64,000 bases of DNA from Halobacterium sp. DL1 (GTDB lineage Archaea; Halobacteriota; Halobacteria; Halobacteriales; Halobacteriaceae): assembly GCA_000230955.3 (NCBI GenBank), contig CP007060.1, forward strand, positions 2,782,969-2,846,968, given 5' to 3'. Below are positions 33,178 to 43,367 of the stretch, piece by piece; position 1 is the stretch's first letter; each line of letters opens with the position of its first letter. A program made the position numbers and the translations under genes. Under the pieces are notes generated by a model. The model saw only the letters and a program-made list of their open reading frames with translations. It ran no database searches and was not told the origin of the DNA.

Positions 33178-34530
33178 TCACTCGAGCGGTTCGAGTTCCG
33201 CGGAGAAGTGGCGGAGTTCGGGCATCGACGGCTCGGAGACGATCTCCAGACCCGAGACGTCCTCCGCCCGTTCACAGACCGCTGCGGCCGTGTCGGCGAC
33301 GTGCTCGATGTGGTCGGGGCCGTAGGTGCGCCGCGGGAGCGCGAGGCGCACCAGGTCGCGGCGGTCGGTGTCGGGGAAGGCGAACCGGCCGAGTTCGACG
33401 CCCCGAACACCGCCCTCGCGGTAGAGTTCGCAGACGAGCGCCTGCCCGGGGAACGCCTCGCGCGGGATGTGGGGGAACACCTGGTTCGCGTCGACGTAGA
33501 CGGCGTGGCCGCCGGCGGGCTGGTAGACGGGGACGCCGCGGTCGGCGAGCGCCTGGCAGAGCCGCTGGACCTGCTCGACGCGCTCGGCGACGTAGGGCGG
33601 GTCGACGGCCTCCCGGAGGCCGACAGCGAACGCCGCGAGGTCGCGGCCCGACATGCCGCCGTACGTGGAGAACCCCTCGTAGAGGATGCCGCGCTGGCGG
33701 CACTGCTCGTACAGCTCGCCGTCGCCCCGGAGGCCGACGAAGCCGCCGATGTTGACGAGGCCGTCCTTCTTCCCGCTCATCACACAGGCGTCGGCGTAGG
33801 AGAGCTGTTCGCGCGCGATGGCGGCGACGCTCTCGTCGGCGAACTCGGGTTCGCGCTGCCGGACGAAGTGGGCGTTCTCGGCGAAGCGGCAGGCGTCGAC
33901 GACGAACGTGGCGTCGATGTCGGCGGCGAAGGCGGCGACATCGCGGGTGTTCTCGACGCTCACGGGCTGGCCCGCCATCGAGTTGTTCGTGATTGTGAGG
34001 ACGACGACGGGGACGTTCTCTTCGCCGACCTCCTCGACGACCTGGCGGCCGCGCTCGACGGAGAAGTCGCCCTTGAACGGCGCCTCGCTCTCCATGTCGG
34101 TGGCGGCCTCGACGGGGCAGTCAACGGGGTCGCCACCGTTCGCCGCGACGTGGGCCCGGGTGGTGTCGAAGTGGGCGTTGTTGAGGACGGTGTCGCCCTC
34201 GGAGACGAGCGCGCCGTAGAGGACGTTTTCCGCGCCGCGTCCCTGGTGGGCAGGGACGATCTGTTCGAAGCCCATCACCTCGCGGGCGGCGGCCTCGAGT
34301 TCGGCGAAGCCCTCGCTGCCGGCGTAGGCCTCGTCGCCGCGGACCATCGCGGCCCACTGGTCGTTGCTCATCGTGCCGGTGCCGGAGTCGGTCAGGAGGT
34401 CGACGAAGACGTCCGCGCTGTCGAGGTTGAAGACGTTGTAGCCCGCGTCCGCGAGGGCGGCCTCGCGGTCCTCGCGGGGGAGGAGCCGGACGGGGTCGAC
34501 CATCGTCGACTTGTAGGAGCGCACGTTCAC
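33178..34530 (-). CDS. tnaA: Tryptophanase (beta-eliminating lyase)
   Basis: The 450-residue PLP enzyme splits L-tryptophan into indole, pyruvate and ammonia. Family features are LTDSGTGTMSNDQWAAM, YAGSEGFAELE, IVPAHQGRGAENVL, and the PLP-binding lysine region MSGKKDGLVNIGGFV near residue 256. The family also contains tyrosine phenol-lyase; Halobacterium-type haloarchaea carry the tryptophanase. ATG at 34530 is used, though a second ATG at 34503 would also serve. No tnaC leader is seen. Confidence 0.88.
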   Translation of the reverse strand: MNVRSYKSTMVDPVRLLPREDREAALADAGYNVFNLDSADVFVDLLTDSGTGTMSNDQWAAMVRGDEAYAGSEGFAELEAAAREVMGFEQIVPAHQGRGAENVLYGALVSEGDTVLNNAHFDTTRAHVAANGGDPVDCPVEAATDMESEAPFKGDFSVERGRQVVEEVGEENVPVVVLTITNNSMAGQPVSVENTRDVAAFAADIDATFVVDACRFAENAHFVRQREPEFADESVAAIAREQLSYADACVMSGKKDGLVNIGGFVGLRGDGELYEQCRQRGILYEGFSTYGGMSGRDLAAFAVGLREAVDPPYVAERVEQVQRLCQALADRGVPVYQPAGGHAVYVDANQVFPHIPREAFPGQALVCELYREGGVRGVELGRFAFPDTDRRDLVRLALPRRTYGPDHIEHVADTAAAVCERAEDVSGLEIVSEPSMPELRHFSAELEPLE

Positions 34531-34632
34531 GAGAGGGTGCTACGGCGTGAAAGTTCCGGCGTAGAAGACGTGTACGCGGATGTACAGGGCTGTCCGGTGC
34601 TCGCCAGCGGTGGCTGTCGCGGCGGGGCGGCG

Positions 34633-35817
34633 CTACGAGCGGACGTGGTCCTGGACGATGTCGAGGGCCTCCTCGCGATCCGTCCAGTCGACGAAGATGG
34701 CGACCGAGGTGGCGCTCGAGATGATGTCGATGATGTTGATGTTCGCGTCCGCGAGCGGGTCGACGATGCGCCGGAGGATCCCGGGCTGGTTCGGGAGTTC
34801 GCCGCCGAGCACGCGGATGACCGCGATGTCGTCGGTGACCGTCACGGAGGAGAGGTCGCTCACCTCGATGACCTCGCGGTGGAGGACGTTCTCGGCGTGT
34901 TCGGCGACCGACTCGTCGACGTAGAACGTCATCGAGTCCATCCCCGAGGCGATTGCGTCGACGTTGATGTCGCTGTCGTACAGCGCCGTCGACAGCGTCG
35001 CCGCGATGCCTGGGCGGTTGCGTATCGCCCGGCCAGCGACGGTGAGACAGGCCAGCGGCGACTCCCGCATGTCGACCATGTTCTCGAACTGGCCCTCGAT
35101 GCGCGTGCCGCCCGACAGCAGGTCGCCGTGCTGGTAGTGGATGACGCGGACGTCCAGTTCGTCGTCCTTGAACGATAGTGCCGACGGCGCGACCACCTCC
35201 GCGCCGCGGAAGGAGAGGTTCCGCAGTTCGTCGACCGTGATCTCGCCGACGTTTCGTGCGCCCTCGACGACGTGGGGGTCGCCGGTCATGACGCCCTCGA
35301 CGTCCGTCACGATGACGACCTGGTCGGCGTCCACGTAGCGCCCGAGCATCACCGCAGACGTGTCCGAGCCGCCGCGTCCGAGCGTCGTCACGTTGCCGTC
35401 GTGGTCCTCCGCGAGGAAGCCCGTGATGACCGGGACCGTGTCCCCGAGTGAGGCCGCGAGTTCGGCCGCGCGCTCCCTCGTGGCGTCGGCGTCGACCTCG
35501 CCGCGCTCGTTCGTGACGATGGGCCAATCCGGGTGGCCGGGTTCGAGGAACACCGCGTTGACGCCGCGGGCGGCGAGCGCCGCCTTCAGCATCCGCACGG
35601 ACGTCCGTTCGCCCATCGACACGATCTCCGCGCGGTCCGTGTCGTCTGCCTCGAAGGTGATGTCCTCGAGCAGTTCGTCCGTGGTGTTCCCCATCGCCGA
35701 GGCCACGATTGCGATCTCGTGGTCCGCGGCGACGGCGTCCGCGATGGAGTCCGCCGCGCGCTCCACGCGGTCACCGCTGCCGAGACTGGTGCCGCCGAAC
35801 TTGGCGACTACTCGCAT
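34633..35817 (-). CDS. lysC: Aspartate kinase
   Basis: The 394-residue enzyme phosphorylates aspartate as the first step to lysine, threonine and methionine. It has VAKFGGTSLGSGDRV at the N-terminus, the catalytic GRGGSDTSAVMLGRYV, and two C-terminal ACT domains (LACLTVAGRAIRNRPGI and IAVIRVLGGELPNQPGI) that usually sense end-product amino acids. It is a stand-alone, single-function kinase and has no neighbouring pathway gene in the window. Confidence 0.93.
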   Translation of the reverse strand: MRVVAKFGGTSLGSGDRVERAADSIADAVAADHEIAIVASAMGNTTDELLEDITFEADDTDRAEIVSMGERTSVRMLKAALAARGVNAVFLEPGHPDWPIVTNERGEVDADATRERAAELAASLGDTVPVITGFLAEDHDGNVTTLGRGGSDTSAVMLGRYVDADQVVIVTDVEGVMTGDPHVVEGARNVGEITVDELRNLSFRGAEVVAPSALSFKDDELDVRVIHYQHGDLLSGGTRIEGQFENMVDMRESPLACLTVAGRAIRNRPGIAATLSTALYDSDINVDAIASGMDSMTFYVDESVAEHAENVLHREVIEVSDLSSVTVTDDIAVIRVLGGELPNQPGILRRIVDPLADANINIIDIISSATSVAIFVDWTDREEALDIVQDHVRS

Positions 35818-35944
35818 CGGCGGTCACCCGCACTGTGTACCGTGTTCATTGCCGGAACGTACGGTCTGCCGCCCGGATAACTGCTTGCATGGATGAAACG
35901 GTTGCCGCGCGGGGATTAAGTCCGTCCCGCGCCTACGAGGGGCC

Positions 35945-36328
35945 ATGAACGTCCGCGACGCGACGGACGACGACGCGGATGCCCTCGCCGCGCTCGCCGC
36001 CGAGGAGATGGACGCTGAGAGACTCATCAGAGACCGGACCGTCAGGGTAGCGGAGACAGACGACGGCCTCGCGGGGTTCGTCGCGTTCGACACGTGGCGG
36101 GGCGCCGTCCACGTCACGCGCTTCGACGGCGAACCAGACGCCGTCGGCGAACTGCTCGGCGAACCTCGGGCGTTCGCGGCCGGCGAGTCGCTGCCAGTCG
36201 AGGTGGTGGTACCGGGCGGCGACGACGCGTTCCACGAGGTGCTCGTCGACGCTGGCTTCGAGGACGACGGCGAGGGGCCGTCGTTCGACGGGGAGCGGAC
36301 CCGGCGGTTCCGGTGTCCGCCCGAGTAG
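35945..36328 (+). CDS. GNAT-fold acetyltransferase-like protein
   Basis: The 127-residue protein starts MNVRDATDDDADALAALAA, the typical first strand and helix of GNAT acetyltransferases, followed by GLAGFVAFDTWRGAVHVTRF. The acetyl-CoA-binding Q/R-x-x-G-x-G/A loop is not apparent, so catalytic activity is in doubt. ATTAAG about 28 bp upstream suggests a leaderless promoter. It is divergent from lysC. Confidence 0.6.
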   Translation: MNVRDATDDDADALAALAAEEMDAERLIRDRTVRVAETDDGLAGFVAFDTWRGAVHVTRFDGEPDAVGELLGEPRAFAAGESLPVEVVVPGGDDAFHEVLVDAGFEDDGEGPSFDGERTRRFRCPPE

Positions 36329-36404
36329 TCGAGGCGAATCCACGACCGCGCTCCTGTCCGGATTGCGGCGGACACCACGGGATACCATACGCGACCTGAC
36401 ACAG

Positions 36405-37001
36405 ATGGCGACCGACAGTCGAACGACGGTCCTCGGCCGGCTCGTCCACAGCGAGCGAGTGAACGCTACCCTCGGATGGACAGCGACGGTAGTCGTGGCA
36501 CTGGCGGCCGTCGAGAGCGTGTTGGCCGGCGCGGTCCTCTGGGGCGTGCTCGCCGCGATCGTCGCGGGCGTCGCCGCGCTGCCGGCGGCCGCGACCGGCG
36601 ACCCGACCGAGATGGTCGCCTGGCCGCTGCCGGGCGTGGCCGCGGTCGCCGTGGTCCTCCGGGCTGCCGGGGTCTACCCGGACGTCACCGGCTACGTGGC
36701 CATCAGTTCCATCGCGTTGCTCCTCGTGGTCGAACTCGACGTGTACACCGACGCGGAGTTGAGCCGGCGCTTCGCGGTCGTCTTCGCCACGATGACAACG
36801 ATGGCGCTGCAGGCGTTCTGGATCGTCGCCCAGTACTACTCGGACCGCTGGCTGGGGACGGCGTTCATCCGAACGCAGGCCGAACTCCAGTGGGACATCG
36901 TCTACGTCTCCGCCGTCAGCGTCGCACTCGGTATCCTCGTGGACTGGTACTTCAGGCGATTCGATCCGGTGGGATCGTTCGAACGCGCTGCGTCGGGGTG
37001 A
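36405..37001 (+). CDS. Integral membrane protein of unknown function
   Basis: The 198-residue protein from MATDSRTTVL has about six hydrophobic segments (near residues 20-45, 48-70, 85-110, 115-135, 140-160 and 175-192). No motif is recognised. A gene coding another membrane protein follows 6 bp later, so they likely form a two-gene operon and perhaps a complex. Confidence 0.65.
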   Translation: MATDSRTTVLGRLVHSERVNATLGWTATVVVALAAVESVLAGAVLWGVLAAIVAGVAALPAAATGDPTEMVAWPLPGVAAVAVVLRAAGVYPDVTGYVAISSIALLLVVELDVYTDAELSRRFAVVFATMTTMALQAFWIVAQYYSDRWLGTAFIRTQAELQWDIVYVSAVSVALGILVDWYFRRFDPVGSFERAASG

Positions 37002-37007
37002 CCCAGC

Positions 37008-37616
37008 GTGGCCAGCACCGACGCCGGACTGACCGACGCGACCGAACGCCGCCTCGTTCGGGGGCTGCAGCTCGTCCTGATAGCGATCGCCGTCTACGGC
37101 CTGGTCACCGTCAAGTTCGGCGTCACCGCCCCGGCGGTCGTCAGCCTCAGCATCACGCTGTTCCCTGCTGTGCTCCGCCGGGAGTACGGCTACTCGATGG
37201 ACGCCGGCCTCGTCCTCTGGATCGCCGGCGCGGTGCTCCTCCACACGGTCGGCTCGCTCGGCCTCTACTCGCGCTACCAGTGGTACGACGAGATCACCCA
37301 CGTGGTCTCCGCCACGCTGATCGCCGCGCTGGGCTACGCCGCCTTCCGGGCGCTCGAGCTCCACACCGACGAGGTCTCGGTGCCCGAGTCGTTCCGCACC
37401 GCGTTCATCGTGGTGTTCGTCCTCTCGGCCGCCATCCTCTGGGAGGTCCTCGAGTTCGCCGCGGGCGGCTACTTCACCGTCTACGGCGTCGACGACATCG
37501 TGACCGACATGCTCGCGAACATCGCCGGCGCCGTGGTGGTGGCGCTCGGCGGGACCGGACCCGTGAGCGGGCTCGTGGCGTTCTTCCGGGACCGGCTGCG
37601 GTCCAGCGACGCCTGA
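37008..37616 (+). CDS. Membrane protein related to YjdF/DUF2238
   Basis: The 202-residue protein starts with GTG 6 bp after its neighbour. It carries about six membrane segments and the phrase YQWYDEITHVVSAT, then ILWEVLEFA and DDIVTDMLANIAGA, which resembles the YjdF/DUF2238 motif (W-Y-D-x-x-x-H, E-x-x-E-x, D-t-x-x-D-m). Function of the family is unknown. The conserved charged residues within membrane segments suggest a catalytic or metal site. Confidence 0.65.
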   Translation: MASTDAGLTDATERRLVRGLQLVLIAIAVYGLVTVKFGVTAPAVVSLSITLFPAVLRREYGYSMDAGLVLWIAGAVLLHTVGSLGLYSRYQWYDEITHVVSATLIAALGYAAFRALELHTDEVSVPESFRTAFIVVFVLSAAILWEVLEFAAGGYFTVYGVDDIVTDMLANIAGAVVVALGGTGPVSGLVAFFRDRLRSSDA

Positions 37617-37682
37617 GGCGGACCTGTCTCGGGACGGCGTTGCTGTCCAGTTCGAGAACGGAGCGCGGAGAAAAGGGGGGGC

Positions 37683-38534
37683 CTACAGGTCGGCGCGCTC
37701 GAAGACGCGGTAGCCGACCAGCGGCACGACGACGAACCAGACGACCATCATCGCGAGCGCCGCCCACTTCGAGAGGTGGATCGGCGGGCTCTGCGGGAAG
37801 TACTGCGCGATGTTGCCGGCGTTGCCCGGGAGGAACTGGAACACCGCACTGGAGAACGCCGACGACGGCGGCAGGCGGTTGAGGAGGAGGTACCAGTCCG
37901 GCGGCACGGTGTTCGGACCGGGGGCGAAGGAGTTGTTCAGGAGGTAGTAGACGCCGGTCGGAACGAGCCCCCACGCGAGTTCGAAGAAGACGTAGAAGCC
38001 GGCGACGAGGATGGTCGCGCGGCCGCCGTCCTTCGTGGTGGCCGAGAGGCCGACGCCGATGGCCGTGTACATCACGGCGAGGAACACCGTAAGCACCGCG
38101 AAGCCGAGGTACGCCATCGTGTCGAAGCTGTCGTACAGCGCGACGGTGACGACGGCGGCGACGACGAGGCCGACGAGCACGGCGACGCCCATCACGGCGC
38201 CGCGGCCGACGACCTTCCCGATTATGGCGTCGCGGCGGGTGTGGGGCAGCGAGAGCAGGAACTTCGCGCTCCCGGACTCGACCTCCCCGGCGATGGACTT
38301 GTGGGCCATCACGAGCGCGGTCAGCGGGATGAGCAGCGTGACCGGGCTGATGAGGAAGAAGATGAGGCCGAGGCTCCCGAGTTCGCCCGCTCCGGCCGGG
38401 CCGCCCGACTGGACGAGCGTGTAGACGTACGCCATGCCCGCCATGAACAGCACGAACAGCGCGGTGAGCGCCCACAGCGCCTTCGAACGCCCGGCGTCCC
38501 GGAAGTCCTTCTTGGCGATGACGGACCAGCTCAT
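37683..38534 (-). CDS. ABC-2 type transporter permease
   Basis: This 283-residue protein starts MSWSVIAKKDFRDAGRSKALW, the usual N-terminal amphipathic helix of haloarchaeal ABC-2 permeases, then six hydrophobic segments, with GEVESGSAKFLLSLPHTRRD as the cytoplasmic coupling region. Its ATG overlaps the stop of the ATPase gene by four bases. Substrate not known. Confidence 0.88.
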   Translation of the reverse strand: MSWSVIAKKDFRDAGRSKALWALTALFVLFMAGMAYVYTLVQSGGPAGAGELGSLGLIFFLISPVTLLIPLTALVMAHKSIAGEVESGSAKFLLSLPHTRRDAIIGKVVGRGAVMGVAVLVGLVVAAVVTVALYDSFDTMAYLGFAVLTVFLAVMYTAIGVGLSATTKDGGRATILVAGFYVFFELAWGLVPTGVYYLLNNSFAPGPNTVPPDWYLLLNRLPPSSAFSSAVFQFLPGNAGNIAQYFPQSPPIHLSKWAALAMMVVWFVVVPLVGYRVFERADL

Positions 38535-39448
38535 GCCCGGGCCACCTCCTCGTCGGTGTAGGCCGCGAACACGTCGTCCAGCGACGCCTCCTCGGTGGAG
38601 AAGTCGACGACGTCCGCGCCGGTGCCCTCGACGGCGTCGAGCACGTCGGTCTTCGCGGCGCTCTCCGTGCGCACGGTGAGTGTGTCGCCGTCGGCCGTCA
38701 CGTCGGTGACGCCGGGGACGTCCCGGACCGCGACCAGCACGTCGTCGGTCAGCACGTCGACGGTGACCCGGAGCGTCGTCCCGGTGCCGGCGGCGTCGCG
38801 GAGGCCGCGGATGGTGTCCTCGGCGACGAGTTCGCCGTTCTGCAGGATGCCGACGCGGTCACAGACCGCCTCGACCTGCTCGAGAATGTGGCTGGAGAAG
38901 AACACTGTCGCGCCACGGGCGGCCTCCTCCTTGATGATCTCCCGCATCTCGCGGGCGCCGTTCGGGTCGAGGCCGGTCGACGGCTCGTCGAGGATGATGA
39001 GGTCGGGCTCGCCGACGAGCGCGACGGCGAGCGCGAGGCGCTGGGCCATCCCCTTCGAGAAGCCGCCTGCCTTCCGGTCGGCGGCGTCCGGGATGCCGAC
39101 GCGTTCGAGCAGTTCGTCAGGGTCGTCGGTGGCGTTCTTCGACTCGATGGCGAACTCGAGGTGCTGGCGCGCAGTGAGGCGGTCGTAGACGTGGAAGCCG
39201 TCCGGGAGGACGCCGGTGCGCTGGCGGATGGCCAGCGAGTCGTCCTGTGCGTCCATCCCGAGAACCGAGGCTCTCCCCGACGTGGGGCGCACGAAGTCGA
39301 GGAGGATGTCGATGGTCGTCGACTTCCCCGCCCCGTTCGGCCCGAGGAAGCCGTATATCTCGCCGTCCTGGACCTCGAGGTCCAGGTCGTGGAGGGCGGT
39401 GACGTCACCGAACTGCTTGGTGACGCCCGATAGCTCTATAGCTGACAT
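38531..39448 (-). CDS. ABC-2 transporter ATP-binding protein
   Basis: The 305-residue ATPase contains Walker A GPNGAGKSTTID, signature GGFSKGMAQRLALA, Walker B LIILDEPSTGLDPNG and switch FFSSHILEQ. A C-terminal domain of about 90 residues follows. It has the layout of NatA/CcmA-like exporters. A strong TATA box 26 bp before the ATG points to a leaderless transcript. It is closely similar to the ATPase at 46105-47073, so the two loci are paralogous. Confidence 0.92.
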   Translation of the reverse strand: MSAIELSGVTKQFGDVTALHDLDLEVQDGEIYGFLGPNGAGKSTTIDILLDFVRPTSGRASVLGMDAQDDSLAIRQRTGVLPDGFHVYDRLTARQHLEFAIESKNATDDPDELLERVGIPDAADRKAGGFSKGMAQRLALAVALVGEPDLIILDEPSTGLDPNGAREMREIIKEEAARGATVFFSSHILEQVEAVCDRVGILQNGELVAEDTIRGLRDAAGTGTTLRVTVDVLTDDVLVAVRDVPGVTDVTADGDTLTVRTESAAKTDVLDAVEGTGADVVDFSTEEASLDDVFAAYTDEEVARA

Positions 39449-39468
39449 GGCCGGAACGTCTCCACGAG

Positions 39469-39479
39469 CTTATAAATGG
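39469..39479 (-). promoter_or_regulatory. TATA box of the ABC exporter operon
   Basis: Read on the coding strand the site is CCATTTATAAG, centred about 26 bp before the ATG at 39448. It is the clearest TATA/BRE-like element in the window and implies initiation at or next to the start codon. Confidence 0.6.
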
Positions 39480-39521
39480 GTTGTCGTGTTTCTCAGGCGG
39501 AGAGACGCCCACGCGAGCGCC

Positions 39522-40304
39522 TCAGAGGTCGATACCGCCGAACCGCCTCGCGGCGAGCGCGTAGCCGAGCCCCGCCCACGCGAGCAGGACGACCACGCCG
39601 CCCCACTCCGGGATGTGACCGACCGGCCCGGCGATACCCAGCCCGAGCGCGGAGACGGCGTTCTGGTAGGCGAACACCGGGCTGAGCTGTGTCACCGTGT
39701 TCACCATCCGTCCAGGGACGGGGACGCCGACCGTGCTCCCGAGCACGACGGTGCTCAGCGAGACGGCGACCGGCCAGAAAAACGCCAGCAGCAGGAAGCC
39801 GTAGCCGGTGGCGACCGACAGCGTCGTCGAGCGCGAGCGCGCCGTGAACGCGAGGGTCGCGCCGACGAACGCGGCAGCGAGCAGAACGAGTAGCGCGAGG
39901 ACGGGAACGAGCCCCAGCAGGTCGACGGGGGCGCCCCGGACCAGGTACATCGCGACGGCGCCGAGGACGCCGGCAGCAGTGACGGCGAGGGCGGCCACCA
40001 CGGCGGCGGCGCCGACGCCCGCGACGAACGCCGCGCGGCTGTGGGGCAGCGAGAGCGTGAGTCGGATGCGGCCGGTGGTCACGCTCCGCGGGATGGCCTG
40101 CTGGACGAACGTCACCGCCAGTGGCGGCGTAGCGAACAGGAACAGGAGGGCGACCAGGTGCGACAGCCGCGTCGGCGCCTGCCCGCGCGCCGCGATGGAG
40201 GCGACGCCACCGCCGACCAGCGCGAACAGCGCGCAGAAGTAGTAGAGCGTCTTCTCCGCGAGCAGTTCCCGGAGGTCGCGGCGGGCGACGACCGGCCACG
40301 TCAC
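39522..40304 (-). CDS. ABC-2 type transporter permease, second subunit
   Basis: The 260-residue protein starts MTWPVVARRDLRELLAEKTLYY and has six hydrophobic segments with TTGRIRLTLSLPHSRAAF as the coupling-helix region, the same plan as the permease at 37683-38534. It lies 73 bp upstream of the ATPase gene, in the same direction but before its TATA box, so it may be read separately and share the ATPase. Confidence 0.82.
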   Translation of the reverse strand: MTWPVVARRDLRELLAEKTLYYFCALFALVGGGVASIAARGQAPTRLSHLVALLFLFATPPLAVTFVQQAIPRSVTTGRIRLTLSLPHSRAAFVAGVGAAAVVAALAVTAAGVLGAVAMYLVRGAPVDLLGLVPVLALLVLLAAAFVGATLAFTARSRSTTLSVATGYGFLLLAFFWPVAVSLSTVVLGSTVGVPVPGRMVNTVTQLSPVFAYQNAVSALGLGIAGPVGHIPEWGGVVVLLAWAGLGYALAARRFGGIDL

Positions 40305-40398
40305 GCGCCGGTCACCTCCGCTGGGAGGGCGTCGTACATACGGGGTGGTCTCGTGGCGTCCTGAAGTGCTTTGCTCCCGGTCGCCGCCGCTGCGAACC

Positions 40399-40653
40399 CT
40401 ACACGCGGTCGTCGGGGTCGTGGCGGTCGCGCATCCGCGTCGCCTCGTCGGCGTAGCGGTCGCGCTCCTGGTCGTCCTCGGGGGGTTCGAGGTCGTCGGC
40501 GTCGGCGTCGACGGCGGCCGTCGGGTCGCCGGCGTTCATCGAGCGCTGCTTGCGGAGGACGCGCTCGCCGTCCGGCGTGGCGTAGACGACGTTCAGCAGG
40601 CCCTTGTCGGTGTACTCCCGGTAGACCAGCCAGACGCGCTCGGTGTCGGTCAT
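40399..40653 (-). CDS. Conserved haloarchaeal hypothetical protein (84 residues)
   Basis: MTDTERVWLVYREYTDKGLLNVVYATPDGERVL forms a small sheet-like domain and the tail is highly acidic with DERDRYADEATRMRDRHD-type helix. I know no function. High-GC codon use and the absence of a competing frame support it. Confidence 0.6.
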   Translation of the reverse strand: MTDTERVWLVYREYTDKGLLNVVYATPDGERVLRKQRSMNAGDPTAAVDADADDLEPPEDDQERDRYADEATRMRDRHDPDDRV

Positions 40654-40699
40654 CGTGTAGCGATTCTCGTAGGACGCCCTTCAACCGTTCGGGGGCGGC

Positions 40700-41374
40700 C
40701 TACCGGGAGTCGGCGACCGCGCCGCCGAGGTAGCCGCCGAGCGCGCTCAGCGCGACGAGGTAGACGACGGCGAACAGCAGCGCGCCGAACAGCACGGCCG
40801 CGAGGGGGACAGAGACGGTCGCCACGCCGACCGCGGGGAACACGAGGAGGAGGACTGCGGGCGCGGACGCGACCACTCCGGAGAGCGCGCCGGACTCGAC
40901 GGGGCCGCCGGCACGTTCGAGGTAGCCGGCGAGGGCCCCGCCGAGCACCGGCGAGAGCGGAATCGAACTCGTGACCGCTGTGACGGCCGCACCGAGCACG
41001 ACGTTCCGACGGGATTCGGCGACCGCCCGCTCGCCGCCCCGCTCGCGGACGCGGCGGTAGTGAACCAGGAACCAGACGCCTGCAGCGACGAGCGCCAGGC
41101 CCGTGACCACCAGCCCGAGGCCGCCCCACGACCCCAGCGCCTCCGTGACCACGATCGTCTCGGCCTCCGTGAAAACCGTCGATTCGACGGTCTGCTCGGC
41201 GACCAGTTCGCGGGCGAGTTCCTCGTCCACGGTGGCGTAGAGAATCGCTCCCGGGACAGCGAGTACGGCCCCGGCCACCACGAGCAGCGCGGCGACCAGC
41301 CAGTCGACGACGCTGCCGAGCAGCCAGGACGGGGGGAGGGCGTGGTCGGCGGACTCCGGGTCGGAGACGGACAT
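40700..41374 (-). CDS. DUF5518-like membrane protein
   Basis: This 224-residue protein starts MSVSDPESADHALPPSW and has two N-terminal transmembrane helices flanking an extracellular stretch, then a Gly/Ala-rich four-helix C-terminal half (VLGAAVTAVTSSIPLSPVLGGALAGYL) like DUF5518 proteins of haloarchaea. A start 30 nt upstream is possible. The role is unknown. Confidence 0.6.
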   Translation of the reverse strand: MSVSDPESADHALPPSWLLGSVVDWLVAALLVVAGAVLAVPGAILYATVDEELARELVAEQTVESTVFTEAETIVVTEALGSWGGLGLVVTGLALVAAGVWFLVHYRRVRERGGERAVAESRRNVVLGAAVTAVTSSIPLSPVLGGALAGYLERAGGPVESGALSGVVASAPAVLLLVFPAVGVATVSVPLAAVLFGALLFAVVYLVALSALGGYLGGAVADSR

Positions 41375-41574
41375 GAGTACGTGCTGAACGTCTCCACCGG
41401 ACACCCTAAACGTGGCGGGCGTCTTCGCACGCCGAAGAACAGGACAACGGGAACGCAGGTGGTCGTCCTCGCGGTTCGCGACGTTCCCCGCTCGCCGAAG
41501 CGAGGAGTCCCGCCAGTCGTCCTCGCCGCCCCCGACCGCGCCACTGAAGCGGCCGAAGCGCCTACGGCGGACCG

Positions 41575-43311
41575 ATGGACGGGGACGCGGTACGGGAGTT
41601 CGCGAGCGACCTGCCCGCCGAGCCCGGGGTCTACCAGTTCCAGCGGGCGGACGGCACCGTGCTGTACGTCGGGAAGGCGGTGGACGTCCGGGCGCGGGTG
41701 CGGTCGTACGCCGACCCGCGCAGCCACCGCATCGCGAACATGGTCGAGCGCGCCGACGGCATCGACTTCGCGGTGACGGACACGGAGACGCAGGCGCTGC
41801 TACTGGAGGCGAACCTCATCAAGCGCCACCAGCCCCGGTACAACGTCCGCCTGAAGGACGACAAGTCCTACCCGCTGGTGCAGTTCACGGACCACGACGC
41901 GCCCCGTATCGAGGTGACCCGGGACCCCGACGAGGGCGCCGTCGCCTACGGCCCGTACACGGACATCGGCCAGGTGAACACCGTCGTGAAGGCGGTCCGC
42001 GAGGTGTACGGCGTCCGGGGCTGCTCCGAGCACAAGTACCGGGGCCGCGAGCGCCCCTGCCTGGACTTCGAGATGGGGCTCTGCACGGCGCCCTGCACGG
42101 GCGAGATTAGCGGGGATGAGTACCTCGCGGACGTCGAGGCGGCGCGGCGCTTCTTCGAGGGGGAGCCGGGCGTGCTCGCAGACCCGATGCGCCGGGAGAT
42201 GGAGCGCGCGGCCCAGAACCAGGAGTTCGAGCGCGCCGCGAACCTCCGGGACCGGCTGGACGACGTGGAGTCGTTCCACGGCGGCGCGGGCGGGGCGGTG
42301 GCGAGCCAGGACGACACGGAGACGACCGACGTGCTCGGCGTCGCCGTGGAGGGCGACCGGGCGACCGTCGCTCGCCTCCACGCCGAGCGCGGCCAGCTGG
42401 TCGAACGCGACCAGCATTACCTCGACGCGCCCGACAGCGAGAACCGCATCGCGGACCTGCTGGCGGCGTTCCTCGTGCAGTTCTACGCCGAGCGCGACCT
42501 CCCGGACCGCCTGCTGCTCCCGGAGGCCCACGGCGACGACGACGTGGCGGCGTGGCTCGACGCGGCAGGCGTCGAGGTGCAGGTGCCGGGCGCGGGCCGC
42601 GAGGCGACGCTCGTGGACCTCGCGCTGAAGAATGCCCACCGGCGCGGCGGCGACGGGGACGAACTCGGCGCGCTCGCGGACGCCCTCGGCATCGACCGGC
42701 CGGAGCGCATCGAGGGCTTCGACGTGAGCCACGCCCAGGGGAAGGCGACCGTCGGCAGCGACGTCTGCTTCGTCGGCGGGAGCGCGGCGAAAGCCGACTA
42801 CCGCCGGAAGAAGCTCGACGACGAGAACGACGACTACGCGAACATGAAGCGGCTCGTCCGGTGGCGCGCCGAGCGCGCAATCGAGGGCCGGGACGACCGC
42901 CCGGACCCCGACCTCCTCCTCATCGACGGCGGCGAGGGACAGTTGAACGCCGCACGCGAGGCCCTCGACGAGGCGGGCTGGGGCGTGCCGGCGGTGGCGC
43001 TGGCGAAGGACGAGGAAATCGTCATCACCCCCGACCGGACGTACAACTGGGACAGCGACGCGCCACAGCTCCACGTCCTCCAGCGCGTGCGCGACGAGGC
43101 CCACCGGTTCGCCGTCGCGTACCACCAGACCGTCCGCGACGAGGTGTCGACCGCGCTGGACGGCGTGGACGGCGTCGGCCCCGAGTTGCGAAAGCGCATC
43201 CTGCGGCGCTTCGGGAGCGTCGAGGCGGTCCGCGAGGCGTCCGCGGCCGACCTGCGTGACGTCGACGGCGTCGGCGAGAAGACCGCCGAGACCCTCTCGC
43301 GGCGGCTCTGA
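41575..43311 (+). CDS. uvrC: Excinuclease ABC subunit C
   Basis: The 578-residue nuclease makes both cuts around DNA lesions in nucleotide excision repair. It has the N-terminal GIY-YIG domain ([22 protein letters not shown] and the metal-binding E in [11 protein letters not shown]), cysteines in [17 protein letters not shown], a UVR motif near residue 205, the RNase H-like C-terminal nuclease ([10 protein letters not shown] and [11 protein letters not shown]) and a tandem helix-hairpin-helix at the end. uvrB lies 4 kb away on the other strand. Confidence 0.96.
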   Translation: MDGDAVREFASDLPAEPGVYQFQRADGTVLYVGKAVDVRARVRSYADPRSHRIANMVERADGIDFAVTDTETQALLLEANLIKRHQPRYNVRLKDDKSYPLVQFTDHDAPRIEVTRDPDEGAVAYGPYTDIGQVNTVVKAVREVYGVRGCSEHKYRGRERPCLDFEMGLCTAPCTGEISGDEYLADVEAARRFFEGEPGVLADPMRREMERAAQNQEFERAANLRDRLDDVESFHGGAGGAVASQDDTETTDVLGVAVEGDRATVARLHAERGQLVERDQHYLDAPDSENRIADLLAAFLVQFYAERDLPDRLLLPEAHGDDDVAAWLDAAGVEVQVPGAGREATLVDLALKNAHRRGGDGDELGALADALGIDRPERIEGFDVSHAQGKATVGSDVCFVGGSAAKADYRRKKLDDENDDYANMKRLVRWRAERAIEGRDDRPDPDLLLIDGGEGQLNAAREALDEAGWGVPAVALAKDEEIVITPDRTYNWDSDAPQLHVLQRVRDEAHRFAVAYHQTVRDEVSTALDGVDGVGPELRKRILRRFGSVEAVREASAADLRDVDGVGEKTAETLSRRL

Positions 43312-43367
43312 GCGCGCCGGTACAACCCCGTGGTATTATTGGCCCGGGTGTGGTAGTATTACACACA

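Noticed and set aside
33082..35178. A 698-codon plus-strand frame across the tryptophanase and aspartate kinase genes
   Set aside because: It runs opposite two well-conserved enzymes and across their intergenic gap, with no recognisable motif.
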